18,404 bases of DNA from CAZVIJ01 sp964626735. Its GTDB lineage: Bacteria > Patescibacteriota > Dojkabacteria > JAOAGR01. Below the pieces are notes generated by a model that was given only the letters and a program-made list of their open reading frames with translations, searched no databases and was not told where the DNA came from. Of this stretch, positions 12,855-18,401 are shown piece after piece (the first letter of the stretch is position 1; each line of letters begins with the position of its first letter). The DNA is taken from NCBI GenBank assembly GCA_964626735.1, contig CAZVIJ010000036.1, positions 1-18,404 of the forward strand. The letters run 5' to 3'. A program made the position numbers and the translations under genes.

Positions 12855-15800
12855 TTAGACAAGCTGCGCAGTAAATGAGACAGCATCCACTTTCAGCTCA
12901 CTTCCTTCGATGGTATTGTCGAACACCACATCGTTCAGGCTGATATCTTTTTTCAGTACATCGACATACTTTTCGACAACCGATTTAACTGATTCATCGC
13001 TGAGGTTGAGTTTAAGCGTAACCAACTCGCCCATCTTAAGGCCCGAAGTTTTACGCAAATTTTGCAGCTGGCGCTTAAGTTCCGCGAGGGTGCCTTCTTC
13101 TTTGAGCTCTTGGGTAAGGTTGGTGTCGAGCGTTACGGTCATGCCCTCAAACTCGTTGGATACCAAACCGTCTCCCAATGCCGGTTCATCGGTTACCACG
13201 ACTTCCTTAACATTTAACTCGTCTTTAACGACATCGACGAGCTCGCTTCTCAGTTTCTTGGTATCGCCAGCCGCGAACACGTAGGCTTTAGCCAAAGGTT
13301 GTCTTACCTTAAGCGCATTGGTTACCCGAACGCTTTGCCCTAGCGAACATACTTTTCGGACCAATTCCATTTCCTCCAATAGAGCGACATCGACTGAGCT
13401 TTCGTCTACTTCTGGGAAAAGCTCAAGGTGAACAGATTCTCGGCCATTATCGAGAACGCCGGCAACAAGCCCCTGATACAGCTCTTCTGTTATGAACGGC
13501 ATCTGTGGCGCAAACGTTTTCACGAACTGCACGAGTGCCGCATAGAGCGTCTGTAGCGCGTTTACGTCGCCGTCTGCAAACCGGTCTCGTGAACGTCGTA
13601 TCCACCAACTCGATATATTATCGATCGCGGGCTGTATCAGCTTGACCGATTCCGGTATGTTGTAGTTCTCCATCGATTTCGAATAGCTCAGCGAGACATG
13701 ATTCATGTAGTTCTTAAGCCATACATCGAGAGAATTGTTCGAAGTAAATTCCGCGTTTATCGGTGTCCAGTTATGCAAGTCCGCGTAGATGCTCAGATAC
13801 TTGTACGTATTCCAGATCGGAAGCAGGACGTTTTTCACCTGTTCGTTCAACAGCTCGTCCGACCACGACGTGTCGCCACCCGTCATAAGCGGCGATCCCA
13901 TCAAGTACAACCGAACCGCTTCGGCTCCTATATTCTCCAAAACCTCTTTCGCGTCCGGGTAGTTTCCGTACGTCTTGCTCATCTTCCTGCCGTCATTCCC
14001 GGCAAGCGTTCCGTGGCATATTACGTTCTTGTACGGCGTTCTATCGAATATCATCGTTGACACGCGGAAAAGGACATTGAACCAAGCCCTCACCTGCGGA
14101 GTGTATTCGACGATGAAGTCTGCGGGGAATGCACGTTCGAACTGCTCTTTATTTTCGAATGGGTAATGGTATTCCGCGAACGGCACCGAACCGGAGTCCA
14201 TCCAGCAGTCGAGCACCTCGGGTATCCTTCGATATTCCTTTCCGTCTTTCTTGAATACGAGCTTGTCGCAGAAATCTCGATGAAGCGACATCTTCTTCCC
14301 ATCAAGATAGTATGCCGCCTTGCCGTTTTCCTGGCGTTTTTCTATTTGGTCGGTATACTGCATCATTTCCTCAAACGAGCCGACAACGATTTCGTCTCCG
14401 TCTTCGCTTTTCCATATCGGCATTACGGTTGCCCAGAACCGGTTTCGCGAGATAGCCCAGTCGGGTGAGGTTGCAAGCGTCTGTTCAAACCTTCCGTGCT
14501 TTATGTTATCCGGCACCCAGTTGACCTCCTCATTGAGCTCGACCATCCGCTGCTTTATCTTTTGTATGTCTACGAAGTACGATTCCTGAGCCATGTAGAT
14601 GAGCGGATTATCGCCGCGGTAGTACGGAAGTCGGTGGGTGTACCATTCCGAACGCAGGAGGTTTTCTTTCTGCTCCAAAGTTTCGGTTATCGTTTCGCTT
14701 GCGTCGCGCAAGTACGTTCCTTTCCATGGCCCGACTGTAAGCTTTCCTTCGTCGTCGATATCTTTTGGTGACGAGAGCTCGAATTTCTTGCCGAGGTTGA
14801 AGTCTTCTTCGCCGAACGCCGGAGCCAAGTGCAGAACTCCCGTACCGTCCTCCATAGTAACTCCTTCGTAAAGATAGACTTTGAAATCGTTAACGCTTGC
14901 CTCTCCGGCGAAGTAGTCGAATACTGCATCGTACTCGAGCCCTTCGAGATCTTTCGCATCGAGCGTTTTCACGACATTCACCAGCTTTCCCGGTTCGTTC
15001 TTCCCGACCTGGTCTTCTGATGCGTGGAACGTGTATTCCAAGCGCTTCGTAGCAAGTACTAGATATTGCCCCTCGAAATTCACAAGCGAATACTCTTCCT
15101 TCGGGTTAACGGCGAGCGCGACGTTCGACGGTATTGTCCACGGCGTCGTCGTCCATGCAACAACATACACTGGTTCACCGCCGGTCACCTCCGAGAACGG
15201 GTTGCTCTTCAGCTTGAACTTAACGAAAATCGAAAGGTCTTTCGTATCTTGGTAATTGTCGGCATCCATCGCCACCTCGAAGTTCGAAACGGGCGTCGAC
15301 GTGTCTGTTGAGAAAAGCGAGACTCGCTTACCCTTGTATATGAAACCTCCTTCGTACATTTTCTTGAACGCCCATATTACCGATTCGTTGAACTCCGGGT
15401 TCATCGTGTAGTATGCGTTATCCATGTCGACCCATCTGCCGATCTTGTCTATGTACCATCGCCAGTCTGAGCTCGTGCTTTGGACATACTCACGGCATGC
15501 TTCGACATACTTATCGACGCCGACTTCGTTTATTACTTGGTCGCTTGAGGTTATTTTGAACTTCTTGTTCACCTTCGCTTCGATCGGCAAGCCGTGGCAG
15601 TCCCAGCCCCATACTCGTCGAACGCGCTTCCCCTTCATGGTCCAGAAACGCGGCACGACATCTTTCGCGATCGAAGTCAGCAGGTGCCCGTAATGCGGCA
15701 TCCCCGATACGAACGGCGGGCCGTCGACGAACGTGTACGGATTTTTTGCGTCACGGTCTTCGACCGATTTCTCGAATATTTTATTCTCTTTCCAAAACTC

Positions 15801-15863
15801 GGTGATTTTGTCTTCGAGTTTCGGGAAGCTCACTTGATTTTCTACTTTTTTTATTTTCGACAT
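12855..15863 (-). CDS. ileS: isoleucyl-tRNA synthetase, type 2 (eukaryote/archaea-like)
   Basis: 1002 residues, full length. Charges tRNA-Ile with isoleucine. Class I signatures: HYGH (57-60, the HIGH box, in GPPFVSGMPHYGH) and KMSKT (627-631, the KMSKS box, followed by YGNYPD). The CP1 editing domain is present with WTTTPWTIPSN. The HYGH box, the KMSK-x-x-x-NYPD sequence and the lack of a C-terminal zinc finger fit the IleS2 group shared with archaea, eukaryotes and mupirocin-resistant bacteria. The C-terminal ~350 residues are the anticodon-binding and IleS2-type tail. The start at 15863 (MSKIKKVENQ) is the only family-like one; the frame is open further up to 16022 but that stretch is the T-box leader. 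No well-placed Shine-Dalgarno sequence is seen. Expression is controlled by the upstream T-box. Confidence 0.97.
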   Translation of the reverse strand: MSKIKKVENQVSFPKLEDKITEFWKENKIFEKSVEDRDAKNPYTFVDGPPFVSGMPHYGHLLTSIAKDVVPRFWTMKGKRVRRVWGWDCHGLPIEAKVNKKFKITSSDQVINEVGVDKYVEACREYVQSTSSDWRWYIDKIGRWVDMDNAYYTMNPEFNESVIWAFKKMYEGGFIYKGKRVSLFSTDTSTPVSNFEVAMDADNYQDTKDLSIFVKFKLKSNPFSEVTGGEPVYVVAWTTTPWTIPSNVALAVNPKEEYSLVNFEGQYLVLATKRLEYTFHASEDQVGKNEPGKLVNVVKTLDAKDLEGLEYDAVFDYFAGEASVNDFKVYLYEGVTMEDGTGVLHLAPAFGEEDFNLGKKFELSSPKDIDDEGKLTVGPWKGTYLRDASETITETLEQKENLLRSEWYTHRLPYYRGDNPLIYMAQESYFVDIQKIKQRMVELNEEVNWVPDNIKHGRFEQTLATSPDWAISRNRFWATVMPIWKSEDGDEIVVGSFEEMMQYTDQIEKRQENGKAAYYLDGKKMSLHRDFCDKLVFKKDGKEYRRIPEVLDCWMDSGSVPFAEYHYPFENKEQFERAFPADFIVEYTPQVRAWFNVLFRVSTMIFDRTPYKNVICHGTLAGNDGRKMSKTYGNYPDAKEVLENIGAEAVRLYLMGSPLMTGGDTSWSDELLNEQVKNVLLPIWNTYKYLSIYADLHNWTPINAEFTSNNSLDVWLKNYMNHVSLSYSKSMENYNIPESVKLIQPAIDNISSWWIRRSRDRFADGDVNALQTLYAALVQFVKTFAPQMPFITEELYQGLVAGVLDNGRESVHLELFPEVDESSVDVALLEEMELVRKVCSLGQSVRVTNALKVRQPLAKAYVFAAGDTKKLRSELVDVVKDELNVKEVVVTDEPALGDGLVSNEFEGMTVTLDTNLTQELKEEGTLAELKRQLQNLRKTSGLKMGELVTLKLNLSDESVKSVVEKYVDVLKKDISLNDVVFDNTIEGSELKVDAVSFTAQLV

Positions 15864-15884
15864 AAGAATTACACATAAAAATAA

Positions 15885-15906
15885 TTCCTGCGGTTTGCCG
15901 CCGGAA
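15885..15906 (-). promoter_or_regulatory. hairpin between T-box terminator and ileS
   Basis: On the minus strand TTCC-G-GCGG-CAAA-CCGC-A-GGAA forms two 4-bp helices around one G-A mismatch, with a CAAA loop, followed by TTATTTTTA. It could be a second, weaker terminator, and its 3' arm holds the only AGGA-like sequence before ileS. That AGGA is 8 nt from an out-of-frame ATG (15876) but 21 nt from the ileS ATG. Confidence 0.5.
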
Positions 15907-15910
15907 GCCT

Positions 15911-15952
15911 TTAGCTCCCGATAGTAATCAGTTTTTTCATCGTGTTGGCCAT
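15911..15952 (-). CDS. possible 13-codon leader ORF with two Ile codons
   Basis: ATG GCC AAC ACG ATG AAA AAA CTG ATT ACT ATC GGG AGC TAA begins directly after the T tract of the T-box terminator and ends 4 nt before the next hairpin. The peptide contains Ile-Thr-Ile near its end. A leader peptide that senses isoleucine is conceivable, but there is no Shine-Dalgarno sequence and the frame is short enough to arise by chance. Confidence 0.2.
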   Translation of the reverse strand: MANTMKKLITIGS

Positions 15953-15985
15953 AAAAAAATCCCTGTACTTGTAGTAAGTACAGGG
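15953..15985 (-). terminator. T-box terminator hairpin upstream of ileS
   Basis: A 10-bp perfect stem, CCCTGTACTT (15985-15976) and AAGTACAGGG (15970-15961), with a 5-nt loop, followed by A and seven T. Its 5' arm also pairs with the antiterminator. Confidence 0.92.
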
Positions 15986-16144
15986 AGTCGAGACGACACG
16001 GTACCGTCCTGTTTCGTCCCACATGGGGACCTTTTGGATGCTGTTACGGGCATTACCGCCGGATTCTACTGATCATTCATGACGTTCTTTCCGGATCCGC
16101 TCGCTTTCGCGATCGCTGGTGATAACAGCTCATGCGGCATTAAT
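15953..16144 (-). promoter_or_regulatory. T-box riboswitch controlling ileS
   Basis: The leader starts about 16144 behind TAAAAT. In order on the minus strand: a 7-bp closing helix (GCTGTTA 16129-16123 with TAACAGC 16046-16040) enclosing 90 nt, the size of a stem I. Inside it are a GNRA-capped hairpin (TCGC-GAAA-GCGA, 16112-16101) and a hairpin closed by CCGGA/TCCGG (16094-16059). Stem III follows (GTCCC/GGGAC, 16030-16016), then the T-box sequence AGGACGGTACCGTG (16010-15997), 12 of 14 to the classic consensus. The antiterminator pairs ACAGG (16012-16008) with CCTGT (15984-15980), with an upper helix GTCG/CGAC. CCTGT is also part of the 5' arm of the terminator (CCCTGTACTT/AAGTACAGGG plus 7 T), so the two are mutually exclusive. 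Uncharged tRNA-Ile should stabilise the antiterminator. Stem II elements appear absent. The specifier is not certain; an ATC lies at 16073-16071. Confidence 0.85.
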
Positions 16145-16150
16145 GTGCAT

Positions 16151-16156
16151 ATTTTA
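16151..16156 (-). promoter_or_regulatory. -10 box TAAAAT for the ileS leader
   Basis: TAAAAT on the minus strand, 16 nt after the stop of the 16172 gene; places the start of the T-box leader near 16144. No clear -35. Confidence 0.45.
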
Positions 16157-16171
16157 CCTCATAATGTGGAA

Positions 16172-16711
16172 TCACGAAAGCGCAATTTCGTTCCTAACGA
16201 CTGCCTGTACCGGAAGCGCCAGCGAGTTGCCGGAATAGATTTGCGTCAGCAAGACTGCTTTGCTCGAGTAATATGCCTTGATAACCGCTCTATTTTGCCC
16301 TTTCATAGCTTCCCGTAATGCAGTTAAGATTGTAGCTTCGAACTCCAATCCGTAGGGGGATTCTCTGCTAAAAGCGATCTCTTGCCCTAGATGATTAAGT
16401 TTTAGGCGCATACCGTTTTCGATTTCCTCATTACCCGGGACTACCGCCAACATCAATGATTCAGTGCCGGTTCCGTTATAGGCAATCCTGTTTTCGAGAT
16501 GAGCACTGTACATTCCGATCGATCCGGATACTATACCAGCGAAGGTGCCTTTATATTGAGATAGATCGATTACTCCGATTGGTGAAAAAACCGTAAATGC
16601 AGGTACCGTAACCGGTTCAGTTTTGCCTAAAGCATCGATAGCGGCAAACCGTGTGGAATTTGAAAGACTGGTTTCTTTGAGGAAATCCAATCCTCTTAAG
16701 GTCAAAGACAT
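16172..16711 (-). CDS. hypothetical protein, 179 aa
   Basis: Not recognised. The frame is open up to 16885, but the extra part runs over the bL25 terminator and the end of the bL25 gene. The ATG at 16711 has a TATACT box 8 nt upstream and gives a protein beginning MSLTLRGLDFLKE. It is soluble and looks mainly beta: alternating hydrophobic strands with Gly-rich turns (GTFAGIVSGSIGMYSAHLEN, about residues 56-75). A helical region follows (EATILTALREAMKG, about 126-139), then a final strand pair. There is no cysteine and no membrane segment. It lies between bL25 and ileS on the same strand, separated from both by terminators or promoters, so it is probably its own transcription unit. No function is proposed. 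Confidence 0.65.
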   Translation of the reverse strand: MSLTLRGLDFLKETSLSNSTRFAAIDALGKTEPVTVPAFTVFSPIGVIDLSQYKGTFAGIVSGSIGMYSAHLENRIAYNGTGTESLMLAVVPGNEEIENGMRLKLNHLGQEIAFSRESPYGLEFEATILTALREAMKGQNRAVIKAYYSSKAVLLTQIYSGNSLALPVQAVVRNEIALS

Positions 16712-16719
16712 AACCTGCA

Positions 16720-16725
16720 AGTATA
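16720..16725 (-). promoter_or_regulatory. -10 box TATACT for the 16172-16711 gene
   Basis: TATACT (5 of 6) with 8 nt (TGCAGGTT) to the ATG at 16711. Confidence 0.5.
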
Positions 16726-16744
16726 CATCGAGTATATTATTAAT

Positions 16745-16771
16745 CAAAAAGGACCGGTTTAAACCGGTCCC
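16745..16771 (-). terminator. intrinsic terminator after rplY
   Basis: GGACCGGTTT-AAACCGGTCC (16751-16770) is a perfect 20-bp palindrome, followed on the minus strand by TTTTTGATT. It ends the bL25 transcript. Confidence 0.88.
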
Positions 16772-16790
16772 TTGGGAGTAAAAACGAAAA

Positions 16791-17474
16791 TTACTCTTCC
16801 TTCTCTGCCTTAGCTTCACCTTCAGCTGCCTCTGCGCCTTCTTCAGCTTGTTCGCCTTCAGCGACCGCTTCTTCGATTGCAGCATTGACGTCCTCGATGA
16901 TTTCTTCCTGGATAGCTGACGTCGTCGTTACGATCGTCATTTCCAAGTCCTCTTCCTCGGCGTGGACCAATTCGACTCCATCGGGAAGCTTGACGTCCTT
17001 GAGGATGATGGTATCGCCTGCGTGGAATCCGCTAACGTCGATCTTGATTTCCTGAGGTAGGTTCTTGGGAAGACCTCGCAACTCGACTGATGGAACCGAA
17101 AGGATGACGAGCGATTGTTCATCCTTTACTGCCGGAGACTCCTCGTCGCCGATCAATTCGAACGGAATCTCTGCGGTAATCTCGACGTCCATTCTCAACT
17201 CGCGGAGAGAAACATGCGTATACTCTCTCGTAGCTGGATTCATCTGGACTTCGTCGATGATGACGCTGTGTTTCGTGCCGTTAACGTCTACTTCGATAAC
17301 GGAAGTATGACCCGCCTGGTCGTAAAGTTTGCTGAATTCTTTTGCATCGATTTGAATATTCTCGTTACCTTTGTAACCGAATATTGCTGCTGGGATAAAA
17401 CCTGCCTGTCGTAGCAGCTTTACCTTTTTCTTGAGCACATCTCGTGGCTGTGCGTTTAACGTATAGTTTTCCAT
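16791..17474 (-). CDS. rplY: 50S ribosomal protein bL25, CTC/TL5 long form
   Basis: 227 residues. bL25 binds 5S rRNA in the central protuberance. The N-terminal ~90 residues are the 5S-binding domain (LNAQPRDVLKKKVKLLRQAGFIPAAIFGYK, with the typical R-x-x-G-x-x-P-A-x-x-Y/F-G motif at about 22-34). Residues about 95-185 are the CTC/TL5 C-terminal beta domain (ILSVPSVELRGLPKNLPQEIKIDVS, then GDTIILKDVKLPDGVEL). The last ~40 residues are an acidic Glu/Ala tail, as in many long bL25 proteins. The start at 17474 (MENYTLNAQPR) fits family alignments. AGGA lies 9 nt upstream, so this is one of few genes with a possible Shine-Dalgarno sequence; a small hairpin sits just before it. Confidence 0.95.
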   Translation of the reverse strand: MENYTLNAQPRDVLKKKVKLLRQAGFIPAAIFGYKGNENIQIDAKEFSKLYDQAGHTSVIEVDVNGTKHSVIIDEVQMNPATREYTHVSLRELRMDVEITAEIPFELIGDEESPAVKDEQSLVILSVPSVELRGLPKNLPQEIKIDVSGFHAGDTIILKDVKLPDGVELVHAEEEDLEMTIVTTTSAIQEEIIEDVNAAIEEAVAEGEQAEEGAEAAEGEAKAEKEE

Positions 17475-17489
17475 TGAATAATATCCTGA

Positions 17490-17501
17490 TCCCTTGCGGG
17501 A
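17490..17501 (-). promoter_or_regulatory. hairpin in the rplY leader
   Basis: TCCC-GCAA-GGGA, a 4-bp stem with a GNRA tetraloop, ends 15 nt before the rplY ATG and directly upstream of the AGGA. It could be structural protection or a translational control site. Confidence 0.35.
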
Positions 17502-17514
17502 CTACTTTAATTAC

Positions 17515-17536
17515 CAGTATCTGCGTACAAATACTG
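17515..17536. repeat. inverted repeat CAGTAT-N10-ATACTG
   Basis: Two 6-bp arms (17515-17520 and 17531-17536) lie between the NlpC/P60-like gene and rplY. This may be a hairpin in the rplY leader or an operator; nothing else supports either. Confidence 0.3.
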
Positions 17537-17545
17537 ACGAATGAT

Positions 17546-17551
17546 ACTATA
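17546..17551 (-). promoter_or_regulatory. -10-like box TATAGT for rplY
   Basis: TATAGT (5 of 6) lies 71 nt before the rplY ATG, giving a leader of about 65 nt holding both small hairpins. A TAATTA nearer the gene is an alternative. Confidence 0.35.
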
Positions 17552-17566
17552 AAAAGGTGTTTAAAG

Positions 17567-18316
17567 CTACCTAATAGGAAATATCGTACGATACACTCCG
17601 TTTACATTAACGGACTCTTTGAATCCGTCGAAGGTGTGGTTTTTCTCCTCATCCGAAGTGACATCGATCCACGACGACTTCATAAGGTCGCCGTCAGTAC
17701 CAAGCTCGATGATCCCCTTGTGCAAGCCGTTTCTCGCATAAAATCGCGTCGACTGGACGTAATAAATTTTAGTCGCCTTCTCGTCTATGTACTCTACATC
17801 GGTAACGAAAAGAACATGCTTGCCCCCTTTCGTCCTGATGAGGTCTCCGGGCAATGCTTCTAAAGGGGAAACTTTTTCCGCGATGGGACTAGATGTGAAC
17901 ATATCGGCGCTTACCGAGCTTTCCGGCTTGAGCTTTCTCGAAAAGATTTTTCGGACATTCAGCGTTTTTTGAGGCGGCAAGTAGGTATCAAGCGTCTGCT
18001 TCCCTAAAATGCTCGTCAGCCAGTAGTTGTACAGCTGGTAGACCAAGCCGGAACAGTCAATTCCCAAGCCGTGATCGATCATTTCTTGCCGAATTACCTC
18101 TTCCGAGGTATCTAGATTCTTGATATACGAGAAAATCTTCGCACCTTCTTCCTCGATCTGGTCTGGCGTTCCCTTTCCCGCCTGTACCGGCGGCCTTAGA
18201 AACCCTGCAGCGCTATTCATGAAATACGGGCAGACAACGGTCTTCCCCGAAATCTTGAGATTGAAGTAACGATCAATATAGGCTTCGAGTTCCTGCGGAA
18301 TTGATTTTTTCGCCAT
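17567..18316 (-). CDS. NlpC/P60-like cysteine peptidase domain protein, apparently cytoplasmic
   Basis: 249 residues with no signal peptide, lipobox or membrane helix. The motif GLGIDCSGLVYQLYNYW (84-100) is the NlpC/P60 core with Cys88 as nucleophile. The second motif LPGDLIRTKGGKHVLFVTDV (155-174) supplies His167, and YYVQST (185-190) is where the third polar residue would lie. Typical members cut gamma-D-Glu-diaminopimelate bonds in peptidoglycan and are exported; this one is not obviously exported. The N-terminal ~80 residues (with CPYFMNSAAGFLRPP and a charged helix) match nothing I know. A TATACT box lies 9 nt before the ATG. It is divergent to the short + frame at 18342. Confidence 0.75.
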   Translation of the reverse strand: MAKKSIPQELEAYIDRYFNLKISGKTVVCPYFMNSAAGFLRPPVQAGKGTPDQIEEEGAKIFSYIKNLDTSEEVIRQEMIDHGLGIDCSGLVYQLYNYWLTSILGKQTLDTYLPPQKTLNVRKIFSRKLKPESSVSADMFTSSPIAEKVSPLEALPGDLIRTKGGKHVLFVTDVEYIDEKATKIYYVQSTRFYARNGLHKGIIELGTDGDLMKSSWIDVTSDEEKNHTFDGFKESVNVNGVYRTIFPIR

Positions 18317-18325
18317 GTTCCTAAA

Positions 18326-18333
18326 AGTATAAC
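18326..18333. promoter_or_regulatory. overlapping divergent -10 boxes
   Basis: AGTATAAC: TATAAC on + (18328-18333) has 8 nt to the ATG at 18342; TATACT on - (18331-18326) has 9 nt to the ATG at 18316. The two boxes share four base pairs. Confidence 0.45.
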
Positions 18334-18341
18334 AAGTAATT

Positions 18342-18401
18342 ATGCATTATCCAGTAAACAAAAATAACGGATGGGGCATCTCCAGCGATTTTGCCGCTTG
18401 A
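18342..18401 (+). CDS. short reading frame at window edge, 19 aa (possible broken gene)
   Basis: ATG at 18342 sits 8 nt after TATAAC, just as at real genes here. The frame runs only 19 codons (MHYPVNKNNGWGISSDF and two Ala) and ends with TGA three bases before the window end. The Gly-Trp-Gly-Ile-Ser segment reads like the start of a protein. It may be a real small peptide, a gene interrupted by a stop or frameshift, or chance. Confidence 0.25.
   Translation: MHYPVNKNNGWGISSDFAA

Noticed and set aside
12910..15693. Many long open frames on the + strand opposite ileS
   Set aside because: Ser- and His/Arg-rich antisense shadows without promoters at the right spacing or recognisable domains.
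15792..15876. Reading frame from the ATG at 15876 with ideal AGGA spacing
   Set aside because: It is out of frame with ileS, stops after about 30 codons and has no protein-like composition. It is noted only because the AGGA fits it better than it fits ileS.
15864..16022. N-terminal extension of ileS up to an ATG at 16022
   Set aside because: The extra 53 codons coincide with the T-box antiterminator and terminator, look nothing like IleRS, and the family-like start is MSKIKKVENQ at 15863.
16712..16885. Extension of the 16172 gene to 16885
   Set aside because: It would run through the perfect rplY terminator and overlap the end of rplY in another frame; the composition is a Lys/Arg-rich shadow of the Glu/Ala tail.
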